NCBI RefSeq assembly: GCF_006516955.1
Contig: NZ_VHLG01000010.1
Location: 179,157-243,156, forward strand
DNA: 64,000 nucleotides
DNA from: Martelella alba
GTDB taxonomy: Bacteria; Pseudomonadota; Alphaproteobacteria; Rhizobiales; Rhizobiaceae
Direction of reading: 5' to 3'
Part shown: in pieces, positions 17,422 to 26,293 of the stretch
Numbering within the stretch: position 1 is the stretch's first letter
Layout of the letters: each line of letters opens with the position of its first letter
Program-made: the position numbers and the translations under genes
The notes under the pieces: generated by a model
What the model was told of the DNA's origin: nothing
The model's database searches: none
The model's input: only the letters and a program-made list of their open reading frames with translations

Positions 17422-18465
17422 TCAGGAGCGATAGGGCGGGCCAGCGGCAACCATATCCTGCTGATATTGCTTGAGGATCTCGATCACCTTGGCATTGCGG
17501 TCGCTTTGGGTTGCAATCTCGTCCCAGAATGCACCTGCCGCATCCTCGACCGTTTTCCATTCATCAGCCGGGATTGTTGTCAGCTTCATCTTGTCGCCAT
17601 GGGCGCGCAGCTTCGCCTCACCGCCCCAGTACCAGTGCAGGCGATGCAGGTGGGATGAATCCGTGCACATACGGAACAGCACTTTCAGATAATCCGGCAC
17701 TTCCGCCCAGCGCTCCGAATTGACGAAGAAGGAGCCGCACCAGCCGCCGGAGATGTTGTTGGTCAGGAAGTAATCGGTCACGTCGGCCCAGCCAACCGTA
17801 TAGTCCTCGGTAATGCCGGACCAGGCGAGACCATCCAGTTCACCGGTCTGCATGGCGACCTGCACGTCTTCCCAGGGCAGCGTCACCGGCACGACACCGA
17901 ACTGCGACAGGAACTTGCCCGCCGTCGGGAAGGTGAAGACTTTCAGACCCTTCAGATCAGCCAGGCTGGTGATCGGCTTCACCGTGGCGAAGTTGCACGG
18001 ATCCCAGGCACCGGCCGAAATCCACTGAACGCCAACCTCTGCATAGGCCTTGTCCCAGATATCCGCGAGGCCATATTCGTAAAACAGCGTCGGCACATCC
18101 ATGTTGTAGCGCGAGGCGAAGGGGAAGTAGCCACCGAAGACCTTGATGTCGAGCGGTGAATTCATCGAATCATCATCCGACTGAACGGCATCGATCGTGC
18201 CATTCTGCATGGCGCGGAACAGTTCACCCGTCGGCACCAGCTGATCGGAGGTGTAAAGCTCGATCTCCATGGCGCCATTGGCGGCCTTGTTGAAGGCTTC
18301 GATGCTGGGCTTGATCACGAATTCGGCCAGCGCCGGACCTGCATAGGTCTGAAGACGCCAGGTGATCTTCTTGTCCTGGGCACGCACCGCCGGTGCGGCA
18401 AGCGCGGTTGCGCCTGCGGCCGTCGCCAGCCCTGCCGATTTGAGAAAAGAACGTCTGCTGTTCAT
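17422..18465 (-). CDS. TRAP transporter solute-binding protein, DctP family
   Basis: A 347-residue periplasmic receptor. The N-terminus has a Tat-type signal (SRRSFLKSAGLATAAG) ending near APAVRAQ. The DctP fold is recognisable from the ligand-binding middle (VGVQWISAGAWDPCNFATVKPI, then FTFPTAGKFLSQFG) and the hinge region EDVQVAMQTGELDG. The segment TDSSHLHRLHWYWGGEAKLR is typical of the subgroup that binds larger hydroxy- or keto-acids, but the ligand is not predictable. The start ATG 18465 has GAGGGAAA upstream. It is third in the order small permease, large permease, receptor. Confidence 0.9.
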   Translation of the reverse strand: MNSRRSFLKSAGLATAAGATALAAPAVRAQDKKITWRLQTYAGPALAEFVIKPSIEAFNKAANGAMEIELYTSDQLVPTGELFRAMQNGTIDAVQSDDDSMNSPLDIKVFGGYFPFASRYNMDVPTLFYEYGLADIWDKAYAEVGVQWISAGAWDPCNFATVKPITSLADLKGLKVFTFPTAGKFLSQFGVVPVTLPWEDVQVAMQTGELDGLAWSGITEDYTVGWADVTDYFLTNNISGGWCGSFFVNSERWAEVPDYLKVLFRMCTDSSHLHRLHWYWGGEAKLRAHGDKMKLTTIPADEWKTVEDAAGAFWDEIATQSDRNAKVIEILKQYQQDMVAAGPPYRS

Positions 18466-18566
18466 TGCTGTTTCCCTCTTTTTTTTTGCGTTTCGGCCGG
18501 ACGGTCCCCCGCCCCAGGCCGGCAGAAACGGGGCAGCAATGCCACCCCGCCTTACCCGCGCCGTCC

Positions 18567-19889
18567 TCAGCGCGCGTAAACCATATTCGGCAGCCAGAGC
18601 GCGATCTCCGGAAATGCCGTGACGATGCCAAGCCCGATCAGCATGATGATGACGAAGGGCCAGACCGATCGATAAATGTCAGTGAGCGAAATTTCCCGCG
18701 GCGCCATGGCCCGCATCAAAAACAGATTATAGCCGAAGGGCGGTGTCATATAGGCAATCTGACAGGTGATGGTGTAGAGCACGCCATACCAGACCAGATC
18801 GAAGCCCATATGACCGACCAGCGGTACATAAAGCGGTGCGACGATGACCAGCATTGCCGTGTCATCCAGGAAAGTGCCCATCACCAGATAGGAAATCTGC
18901 ATCAGGATCAGGATCTGCCAGGGGCTCAATTCCCAGCGTTCCAGCAACAGGTGCTCCAGCGCCTTGACGGCGCCGAGGCCATCAAACACCGCGCCGAAGC
19001 ACAGCGCTGCCAGAATGATCCACATGAACATGCAGGAAATGCCAAGCGTCTGCTCGACCGTGCGTTCCAGCAGTTTCCAGGTCAGGCGTTTTTTGATCAG
19101 CGCCGCCACCATGGCCGACAAAGCACCAATCGCCGAACTTTCGGTCAATGAGGTAATGCCCATCATGAACAGCCCCATCATCAGAAAGAAGATGGCAAAG
19201 GGGATAATGCCGGCGCGCAACAGTTTCAGCTTCTCAGCCATCGGCATGTCCCGTTCTTCTTTCGAGAGCGACGGTCCGAGGCGCGGATTAATGCGGCAGC
19301 GAATAATAATGTAGATGACGAAGAGTGCAGCCAGCAACAGGCCCGGCAGGACACCGGCAATCCACAGCTTGCCGACCGGCTGGCGGGCAATCATGCCGTA
19401 AAGCACCAGCACCACGCTTGGCGGCACCAGAATGCCGAGCGAGGACCCGGCCTGGATGACGCCCGACACCATGATCTTGTCATAGCCGCGGCGCAGAAGT
19501 TCCGGCAGCGCGATGGTGGCGCCGATCGCCATGCCCGCGACCGAGAGCCCGTTCATGGCAGAAATCACCACCATCAGTCCGATCGTACCGACGGCAAGCC
19601 CCCCTGGCAGCCCGCCCATCCAGACATGAAAGGCCTTGTAGAGATCCTCGGCGATGCCGGATTCCGACAGCATGTAGCCCATGAAGATGAACATGGGCAG
19701 CGTCAGCATCGGGTACCATTTCATCAGCTTCATGCCAGCCGAAAAGCCAAGCTCCGAGCCCCCTGTCCCCCACAGGAAGGCCGCGGCAACAACGCCGACA
19801 ACGCCAATCGCGGCGAAGACGCGCTGACCGGTCAGCATGGTCAGCATCATCGATGCGAACATCAAAAGCGCGATCATCTGATAGCTCAT
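18567..19889 (-). CDS. TRAP transporter large permease, DctM family
   Basis: A 440-residue, highly hydrophobic protein with about 12 or more predicted helices, the ion-coupled transport subunit. DctM features include PMFIFMGYMLSESGIA near residue 50 and the conserved GGSSLGILVPPSV-like loop, here QAGSSLGILVPPSVVLVLYG. It overlaps the small permease gene by 4 bp (ATGA) and is followed after 101 nt by the receptor gene, forming one minus-strand operon. Confidence 0.92.
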   Translation of the reverse strand: MSYQMIALLMFASMMLTMLTGQRVFAAIGVVGVVAAAFLWGTGGSELGFSAGMKLMKWYPMLTLPMFIFMGYMLSESGIAEDLYKAFHVWMGGLPGGLAVGTIGLMVVISAMNGLSVAGMAIGATIALPELLRRGYDKIMVSGVIQAGSSLGILVPPSVVLVLYGMIARQPVGKLWIAGVLPGLLLAALFVIYIIIRCRINPRLGPSLSKEERDMPMAEKLKLLRAGIIPFAIFFLMMGLFMMGITSLTESSAIGALSAMVAALIKKRLTWKLLERTVEQTLGISCMFMWIILAALCFGAVFDGLGAVKALEHLLLERWELSPWQILILMQISYLVMGTFLDDTAMLVIVAPLYVPLVGHMGFDLVWYGVLYTITCQIAYMTPPFGYNLFLMRAMAPREISLTDIYRSVWPFVIIMLIGLGIVTAFPEIALWLPNMVYAR

Positions 19890-20395
19890 TGGATCGGCCT
19901 CCCGATGGCGGTCGCCAGATCCTTGAAGAAGATCGACGTTGTCTGCAGAAAGGTGAGGAAAATGCCGATAACCATGATGATCTTCACCGGCGCCATATAG
20001 GGCGCCCAGCTGGAATAGCTGGTTTCACCATATTTAAGCGCATAGCTGGTGGACGATACGCCGCCGATCATCAGGAAAATCAGATAGGTAAAAAGCATGA
20101 AGACGGTGACCGCATCAACAATGGCGCGCGTGCGCGGTGTCCAGCGGCCGTAAAGCAGATCCATGCGCACATGACTGTCGAGCTGCAGCGCATAAGCCCC
20201 ACCAAGCAGGAAATAGCCGGTCATCATGAACTGCGCCGTCTCCAGCGTCCATTGCGATGGCAGGAAGAACGTTTTGGAGATCGACGACCACAACAGCACC
20301 GCCATCATGGCGAAAATGCCCCACATGACGATGCGGCCGATCACCCGGTTGAAACGGTCGACAAGCCGGACATAAGTCTTGATAGCCTCAGGCAT
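19886..20395 (-). CDS. TRAP transporter small permease, DctQ family
   Basis: A 169-residue membrane protein with four predicted helices, typical of DctQ. The motif SHVRMDLLYGRWTPR matches the conserved loop H-[IV]-x-[VM]-D-x-L of this family. The start ATG 20395 is preceded by GGGAG. It is the first gene of the operon and its stop overlaps the DctM start, so the two membrane subunits are made together. Confidence 0.9.
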   Translation of the reverse strand: MPEAIKTYVRLVDRFNRVIGRIVMWGIFAMMAVLLWSSISKTFFLPSQWTLETAQFMMTGYFLLGGAYALQLDSHVRMDLLYGRWTPRTRAIVDAVTVFMLFTYLIFLMIGGVSSTSYALKYGETSYSSWAPYMAPVKIIMVIGIFLTFLQTTSIFFKDLATAIGRPIQ

Positions 20396-20866
20396 TGCAG
20401 GCTCCCGGCACGCATTTCATGCTGCTTTGCAGGGTCGCAAAGAATTGCCTGATCGCTTGCGTAAAACGTCTCAGAATAAAAATCGGCTGCAAGCGCGAAA
20501 TGCACGGCCCGTTCTGCCGACTGTTCAGTCGAAACAGCAAAACGGCCGGACGGCAGCCGCTTCCGGGCCGCTGTACGGTATAAAATTGCATTAGATTGTC
20601 GTTCCCCGTCTTATTTATAGACAAAATCATCAATCACAGAACGACGCTTGTCAATCATCGCATAGCGCTTTGTATTCGCGTTGCAGCATTGGATCTGTCA
20701 TTCGTCAGCTTAAACGGTGATAATTGTATAACTGTCCGCATATCACCCGGCAGAACCACTTTGTCCCGCCTGCCTATCCGTTTCATTCCGGGCAAACGAA
20801 AACCGCCGGCCTGGCGGCCAGCGGTCAGATTATTGACAGAACCTGAACACCCGCGACGGGGAATGC
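20396..20866. other. Intergenic region upstream of the TRAP operon
   Basis: No gene is supported. On the minus strand a TATAAA hexamer (20614-20619) sits 16 nt after TTCTGT, a weak promoter candidate implying a leader of about 200 nt. The right part contains the terminator of prmB (20797-20825). No known operator was identified. Confidence 0.5.
20797..20825 (-). terminator. Probable terminator of prmB
   Basis: ACCGCTGGCC (20825-20816 on the minus strand) pairs with GGCCGGCGGT (20811-20802), with one G-T wobble and a four-base loop. A short T run (TTTT) follows. Confidence 0.6.
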
Positions 20867-21787
20867 TCACGCCACGCCCAACGCCTCGGCCGTGACGAAG
20901 AAGACGGCATCCTGCGAGGCTTCGGTTTCGAGCCAGAGAAATTCGATATCGGGAAATTCTTCCTCAAGGATTTCGCGACCCGCGCCGATCTCGCAGATAA
21001 GTCCGCCACCGGGATTGAGAAAAGCCGGCGCAGCGACGAGGATACGGCGAACGAGATCAAGGCCATCCTCGCCTCCATCATGGGCAAGCGCTGGCTCAGC
21101 CTGATACTCGGCCGGATAGGCTTCAACCGCGTCATGTTCGACATAGGGCGGATTGGTGATGATCAGATCATAGGTCCGGCCTTCGAGAGGCGCGAAGAGA
21201 TCACCCTCAAACAGGCTCACCTGATCTGCAACATCATGTTCGGCGACATTCAGTTTCGCGACTTCGAGTGCATCCCCGGAAAGGTCGACGGCATCGACTT
21301 CGGCATTGGCGAAGAACTTCGCCGCCAGAACCGCGAGACAGCCCGAACCGGTGCAGATATCAACCGCTGTTTCCACGCTCATCGGATCCGGCAGGAAGGA
21401 AGACCCGCCAAGTTCGATATATTCGTGAAACAGGATCTCGCCGATATGCGAACGCGGCACGATCACCCGTTCATCGACCAGAAAGCGGACACCCTGAATA
21501 TAGGCATGGCCTGTAATGTAGGAAGATGGCTTGCGGGTTGAAACGCGCGTCTCAATTCGCTCGGCCAGAAGCCGCCGCTCGGACGCGAGAAGCCTTGCAT
21601 CCAGAAATGGATCGAGCGCATCAATCGGCAGATCGAGACTGTCAAGCAGCAGGAAAGCCGCGTCGTCCGATGCATTCGATGAGCCGTGGCCGTAACTCAG
21701 TTCGGCAGCGCTGAAGCGCGATATCGCATAGCGCCAGAAATCGCGCAATGTTACGAGTTCGCCGATAATATCGTCTTTGGTCGTCAT
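20867..21787 (-). CDS. prmB: 50S ribosomal protein L3 N5-glutamine methyltransferase
   Basis: A 306-residue SAM-dependent methyltransferase of the HemK/PrmB group, which methylates a glutamine side chain. The catalytic NPPY motif is near residue 210 (IITNPPYVEHD) and the SAM loop is DICTGSGCLAVLAA. The region before it, YITGHAYIQGVRFLVDERV followed by VPRSHIGEI, matches PrmB (L3) rather than PrmC (release factors). This housekeeping enzyme is divergent from a pseudouridine synthase gene, so two RNA/ribosome-modifying genes sit together between catabolic islands. Confidence 0.88.
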   Translation of the reverse strand: MTTKDDIIGELVTLRDFWRYAISRFSAAELSYGHGSSNASDDAAFLLLDSLDLPIDALDPFLDARLLASERRLLAERIETRVSTRKPSSYITGHAYIQGVRFLVDERVIVPRSHIGEILFHEYIELGGSSFLPDPMSVETAVDICTGSGCLAVLAAKFFANAEVDAVDLSGDALEVAKLNVAEHDVADQVSLFEGDLFAPLEGRTYDLIITNPPYVEHDAVEAYPAEYQAEPALAHDGGEDGLDLVRRILVAAPAFLNPGGGLICEIGAGREILEEEFPDIEFLWLETEASQDAVFFVTAEALGVA

Positions 21788-21891
21788 GATCCCGTCCCGA
21801 ATCTGGTTTGACTGCCGGTCGCTGATGATCCAGTTGTTTACAATCGGCCTTCCGTCCGGTCAAAGGCTGAAACGGAGTGGTTCACTATCTG

Positions 21892-22713
21892 ATGGTCGCC
21901 CCGATGAAAGACAGACGCAAACGCCTCTCCCCCGGCCGCGCGCCGGCGCAAAAGCCGGCACCCCGCCCGCCCGCCAGTGGCAAGCGGGCAACGCTGGCGC
22001 GGGCGCTTTCCAAGCGCGGTTTCTGTTCGCGAAGCCAGGCCGAACGGCTGGTTGCCGATGGCCGCGTCAGCCTCGACGGACGGGTCATCACCAGTCCGGA
22101 GACCTGGGTGGATATCGAAACGGCCCGGATCAGCGTGGACGGGACCCCGGTCCATGCGGAAAAGCCGGTCTATCTGATGCTGAACAAGCCGCGTGGCCTC
22201 GTCACCACGCGACATGATCCCGAAGGCCGGGAGACGGTTTATGCCTGCCTGACAGACTATGCCGGCACGCATATTTCCCCGGTTGGCCGGCTCGACAAGG
22301 CCAGTGAGGGCCTGCTTCTCTTTACCAATGACACGGTGCTGGCCCAGGCGCTTCTGGACCCCGAAACCCATGTCGCCAAGATCTATCATGTGCAGGTTGA
22401 CTGTGTCGCTGATGACGCCCTTGTTGAAAAGCTGGTCGCAGGCATCACCCATGACGGTGAATTTCTGACGGCAGCAGCGGTCAGGATTCTGCGCGGGGGC
22501 GAAAAAAACAGCTGGCTTTCAATCACACTTGAAGAAGGGCGCAACCGCCAGATCCGCCGCATGCTTGAAGCGCTTGGCATTGCCTGCCTTCGCCTCCTGC
22601 GTGTGGCGATCGGCGATATTACGCTTGGTGACCTCGAAAAAGGCGCCGTCCGGCCGCTCAGTGAGGCAGAAATCGCCACTTTGCGGCAGGGGACGGGCCT
22701 CTCCAAGCAGTAA
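21892..22713 (+). CDS. RsuA/RluB-type pseudouridine synthase
   Basis: About 273 residues from ATG 21892 (alternatives GTG 21877 or ATG 21904). A basic low-complexity N-terminus of about 35 residues leads into an S4 RNA-binding domain (LSKRGFCSRSQAERLVADGRV). The catalytic domain follows, with the nucleophile Asp in GRLDKASEGLLLFTND and the later GRNRQIRRML motif. The enzyme isomerises a uridine in ribosomal RNA; 16S versus 23S specificity cannot be told. It is divergent from prmB with about 100 nt between them. Confidence 0.85.
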   Translation: MVAPMKDRRKRLSPGRAPAQKPAPRPPASGKRATLARALSKRGFCSRSQAERLVADGRVSLDGRVITSPETWVDIETARISVDGTPVHAEKPVYLMLNKPRGLVTTRHDPEGRETVYACLTDYAGTHISPVGRLDKASEGLLLFTNDTVLAQALLDPETHVAKIYHVQVDCVADDALVEKLVAGITHDGEFLTAAAVRILRGGEKNSWLSITLEEGRNRQIRRMLEALGIACLRLLRVAIGDITLGDLEKGAVRPLSEAEIATLRQGTGLSKQ

Positions 22714-22716
22714 GGC

Positions 22717-24378
22717 TCAGGTCAGCGGCAGATAGCCAACCTCCCCCGCATCAGCTGCCGCAACCGCCTCATCATAACCGGCGTCGGCATAACGGATGAT
22801 GCCGAGTGACGTGTCATTGGTGAGCGCCGTGGAAAGCCGCTCGGCAGCAGCAGCCGTACCATCAGCGACAATTGTTACGCCAGCGCTGGTCATATAGCCG
22901 GCATAACCGCCGCCGCCGGAGTGAACAACAACCAGATCGGCCATCGAAGAGCACAGCGTCATCGCATCCAGCAAAGGCCAGTCGGCAATGGCGTCCGATC
23001 CATCCTTCATATTTTCCGTCATGATATTGGGATGCGCCATGCCGCCGGCATCGAGATGATCGCGGGAAAATGCGACCGGCCCCTGAAGCGCGCCCTTTGC
23101 CACCAGATCATTGACCGCGAGCGCCAGGGCCGTCCGTTCGCCATGCCCCAGCCAGGCGATGCGGGCGGGCAGGCCTTCGAAGGGCACATTCTCGCGTGCC
23201 AGCCGGATCCAGTTGGTGACAATGGCATTGTCAGGGAACATGGCAAGCACGAGGTCATCGATTGCGGCAATGTCGCTTTCGTCCCCCGACAGTGCCATCC
23301 AGCGAAACGGCCCGATCGCTCGGCAGAAAAGCGGCCGCAGATAGGCTTCGGTAAAGATCGGGATGTTAAAGGCATCGGCAACACCGGCCTCGCGCGCCTG
23401 AGTGCGGATCAGATTACCATTGTCGAAAACCTCCGCACCTTTCTTCTGAAAGGCGAGCATGGCGCGGACATGATCGGCAATCGAAGCCCGACTTGCCGCC
23501 ATCAGCTGGGCAGGGCCGTCTTTACGCAGACGACGCACCTCGTCCAGCGACATGCCTTTCGGCACATAGCCATAGACAAGGTCATGGGCCGAGGTCTGGT
23601 CGGTGACAATATCCGGCACGATGCCGCGCTTTTCGATCGCCGGAAAGATCTCCGCCGCATTGCCGACGAGGCCGACGGAAACCGCGCGTTTTTCCGCAAC
23701 TGCCTTGTCGATTGCGGCAAGCGCCGTATCGAGATCGGGCGCTACCGCGTCGAGATAGCCGATTTCCCGGCGCTTTTCCGCCCGCTCCGCGTCAACGTCG
23801 ACGGCGAGAATGGCAGCGCCGGCCATGCGGCCGGCAAGCGGCTGCGAACCGCCCATGCCGCCAAGGCCTGCCGTCAAGATGAAACGCCCGGCCAGCGAAC
23901 CGGCGAAACGTTTCTCGGCGATGCGCATGAAGATTTCATAGGTCCCCTGAATGACACCCTGCGAACCGATATATTGCCAGGCACCCGCCGTCAGTCCGCC
24001 CCAGCAGATCAGTCCCTTTTCCTGCAGGTCGTAGAAGATCTCGGCCTTGGCCCATTGGCCGACAATATTGCAATTGGCCATGATGACGAGCGGCGCCTGT
24101 GCGTGGGTCTTCAACAGGCCGACCGGCTTGCCGGACTGGATCACCAGTGTCTGAGCCTCATCCATCGTGATCAGCGTTTTGACGATGCGGGCATGGGAGG
24201 GCCAGTTGCGCGCTGCCTTGCCGAGTGCGGCATAGATCACCAGATTGTCTGGATCCTCGCCGACCGAGAGCACGTTTTCCAACAGGCGCAGCAGTGCTTC
24301 CTGGCGCCAGCCCTTTGCACGCAGTTCCGGCCCGGAGGGGATCGGGAAGTTCGGATGGCGCGGATTTTCCTTCGGCAT
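22717..24378 (-). CDS. Urocanase-family enzyme, probable thiourocanate hydratase
   Basis: A 553-residue urocanase homologue (family about 555). The start ATG 24378 has GGGAGGA upstream, favoured over the frame opening at 24426. NAD-binding GLGGMGGSQPLAG is near residue 170, followed by DQTSAHD and PLFCRAIGPFRWMALSGD. The PROSITE urocanase signature F-Q-G-L-P-x-R-I-C-W, whose Cys is the active-site residue (Cys410 in Pseudomonas), reads FEGLPARIAW here, near residues 400-408, with Ala for Cys. No hutI, hutG or hutF is nearby. The operon also encodes a HAL-fold lyase without MIO residues and an S-Me-THD protein. These facts favour hydration of thiourocanate in ergothioneine breakdown over hydration of urocanate. 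It is the last gene of a seven-gene operon. Confidence 0.8.
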   Translation of the reverse strand: MPKENPRHPNFPIPSGPELRAKGWRQEALLRLLENVLSVGEDPDNLVIYAALGKAARNWPSHARIVKTLITMDEAQTLVIQSGKPVGLLKTHAQAPLVIMANCNIVGQWAKAEIFYDLQEKGLICWGGLTAGAWQYIGSQGVIQGTYEIFMRIAEKRFAGSLAGRFILTAGLGGMGGSQPLAGRMAGAAILAVDVDAERAEKRREIGYLDAVAPDLDTALAAIDKAVAEKRAVSVGLVGNAAEIFPAIEKRGIVPDIVTDQTSAHDLVYGYVPKGMSLDEVRRLRKDGPAQLMAASRASIADHVRAMLAFQKKGAEVFDNGNLIRTQAREAGVADAFNIPIFTEAYLRPLFCRAIGPFRWMALSGDESDIAAIDDLVLAMFPDNAIVTNWIRLARENVPFEGLPARIAWLGHGERTALALAVNDLVAKGALQGPVAFSRDHLDAGGMAHPNIMTENMKDGSDAIADWPLLDAMTLCSSMADLVVVHSGGGGYAGYMTSAGVTIVADGTAAAAERLSTALTNDTSLGIIRYADAGYDEAVAAADAGEVGYLPLT

Positions 24379-24391
24379 TTTATCCTCCCAC

Positions 24392-25483
24392 TCAATCCAG
24401 TGCGTAATCGGCGATGGCAATGCCAAGCGCCTTTTCGACCGGCGGATAGACCGAACGGTCCCTGACGCTGGACGAAAGCGGGATCACCGTCTTCGGCACA
24501 TGCAGCACGAAGATGGTCATGCCCTCATGCAGCTGTCCGACGCTCAAGGGTTCGCCTTCGGGCGACAGCGTCGTGATAACATCCGGGAAGGTGGCAAGCC
24601 GCCTGCCTCCGGCATCGTCAACTGCCATATATTCATTCATCACATGAAGGGTGATGGCCCGCTCGCCCGCACCGACCGTAACCGTGCCGACATCAAAGGC
24701 CTCATTGGTATAGACAACGTCTTTCGCCGTGATTTTGCCCTCGACAAGGATCGCGCCATTGGTGGTTCGGGCAATCGCATCAATCACCGCCGCCCCGCCC
24801 TTCGGCTCCGCCGCGATGATGGCCTCCCCCAATGTCAACGCCATGGAAATGCCGCCAAGGGCAGCATTGTCGCGCACATAGGATGCGCGCAGCGGATTGC
24901 GGCAGGAGGCGATGAAGCCGCCCGACTGATCGGCCGCCGTGCGCAGAACCGGCGAGACCTTGGCCGTCGCGCCACGCACGACAAGCTCGATATAGCGGTT
25001 TTCCGCGCGATTGCCGCCGACAGCGGTCTGGATCATCACGTCGGGCGATCCGGCCATGCCGATCGAGCCCATGTCACCTGTCGGATGTGCTCGGATATCC
25101 CCGACGGCATCGACGACCTTGGTTCCGAGGATGGCCGAGGGCAGCCAGCCGTTCAGCGTCGAGGACTTGCCATTTTGCCCGATGATCAGGCCGGCAAGCT
25201 TTTCGCCGAGCGCCTCCTGAAGCAGCTGCGCCGCTTTCACATAATCAACGCCCTGCATCTCCCACGGCGTGGTTGAGGCCGGTGCACCGATGGCGGCTGC
25301 CGTTGCCACCCAGGCATCATCATCAAGCTCATCGATGGAAACGAGTTCCGGCTTGCCGATCGACACGGCCGCATAGCCCAGCATGCGACCATGATCGGCC
25401 CAGCCGCCACCGCCGGCGGCATAGACGGATCCGCCCTTTACCGCTGCCTCGACATCCCGTTCGGTCAATATCCGGCCCATCAT
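24392..25483 (-). CDS. S-Me-THD (DUF917) protein, probable thiohydantoin desulfurase
   Basis: A 363-residue protein of Pfam S-Me-THD (formerly DUF917). The start ATG 25483 is 4 nt after AAGGAG. The N-terminal motif VYAAGGGGWADHGRML (about residues 20-36) and the later TGDMGSIGMAGSPD and GKITAKDVVYTNEAFDVGTV match the family. In ergothioneine catabolism the product of thiourocanate hydratase is a thiohydantoin propionate that must lose its sulfur, and a DUF917-type enzyme is a fitting candidate. It lies between the transporter and hydratase genes, 13 nt from the latter. Hydantoin-ring hydrolases for later steps are not in the window. Confidence 0.78.
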   Translation of the reverse strand: MMGRILTERDVEAAVKGGSVYAAGGGGWADHGRMLGYAAVSIGKPELVSIDELDDDAWVATAAAIGAPASTTPWEMQGVDYVKAAQLLQEALGEKLAGLIIGQNGKSSTLNGWLPSAILGTKVVDAVGDIRAHPTGDMGSIGMAGSPDVMIQTAVGGNRAENRYIELVVRGATAKVSPVLRTAADQSGGFIASCRNPLRASYVRDNAALGGISMALTLGEAIIAAEPKGGAAVIDAIARTTNGAILVEGKITAKDVVYTNEAFDVGTVTVGAGERAITLHVMNEYMAVDDAGGRRLATFPDVITTLSPEGEPLSVGQLHEGMTIFVLHVPKTVIPLSSSVRDRSVYPPVEKALGIAIADYALD

Positions 25484-25543
25484 GCAACTCCTTTTCAATG
25501 CTGGCGCGGGATTTCGTTCAACCGCGCCTGATAGATTTTCCGA

Positions 25544-26293
25544 CTACGCGGTCACCGCAATCCGGCCCGTCCGCCGCGCCAGTGCCCGCTCGATCATGAC
25601 TAAACCATCATGGATCAGCAGTGCCAGCACCCCGACCACCAGCCCGCCCTGCAACACGAAGGCCGTGTTGGACGATAAGAGCCCGGCAATAATCACCTCG
25701 CCCAGCGTCTTGGCCGCCACCGTCGAACCGATCGTTGCGGTTGCCAGCGAAATGACGACCGAAAGCCTTACGCCTGCAAGGATCACCGGCAGCGCCAGCG
25801 GAAACTCGACCTGCACCAGACGCTGGAAATCGGTCATTCCGACACCGCGCGCGGCCTCGGACACATCTCCTGGAAGATTGGTGAGGCCGGTCAGTGCATT
25901 TTCGAAGATCGGCAGCAATCCGTAGAGAAACAGCGCGATCAGTGTCGGCACGGGACCGAAGCCGAAAACCGGAACGGCAAGGGCCAGCACGGCGACGGGT
26001 GGAAAGGTCTGACCGATATTCGCGATTGATCGCGACAACGGCAGAAACTCCACCCCGAAGGGCCGTGTGACAATGATGGCAAGCCCGACGGCAAAGATGG
26101 TCGCCGCAATGGTTGCCACCGCAACAATGGCGAGATGCGACAGCGTCAGCGATAGAAGACTGGTCTGGGTATAGATTGCCGGAGCGCCGTTTTTGGTCAG
26201 TGGCTGAAACAGCGGTGCGAAGCTTTCCGGTGTCACGATGAAGACGACCAGAAGCACCGCGAGCCCGATGCGGATGATATTTCCGGTCTTCAT
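25544..26293 (-). CDS. OpuC/Yeh-type ABC transporter permease (second permease)
   Basis: A 249-residue inner-membrane protein with about six helices, of the glycine betaine/osmoprotectant family (YehW-like). The coupling loop is EAARGVGMTDFQRLVQVEFPLALP and the conserved LINTTATIG-like end appears as LATATIGSTVAAKTLGEVI. It overlaps the ATPase gene by 4 bp. It should pair with the longer permease of the same operon. In this context quaternary-amine specificity fits ergothioneine, a trimethylammonium betaine. Confidence 0.85.
   Translation of the reverse strand: MKTGNIIRIGLAVLLVVFIVTPESFAPLFQPLTKNGAPAIYTQTSLLSLTLSHLAIVAVATIAATIFAVGLAIIVTRPFGVEFLPLSRSIANIGQTFPPVAVLALAVPVFGFGPVPTLIALFLYGLLPIFENALTGLTNLPGDVSEAARGVGMTDFQRLVQVEFPLALPVILAGVRLSVVISLATATIGSTVAAKTLGEVIIAGLLSSNTAFVLQGGLVVGVLALLIHDGLVMIERALARRTGRIAVTA

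Noticed and set aside
22921..24465. 514-codon plus-strand ORF opposite the urocanase homologue
   Set aside because: Antisense shadow with His/Arg-rich translation; the minus-strand gene has family motifs and a ribosome site.
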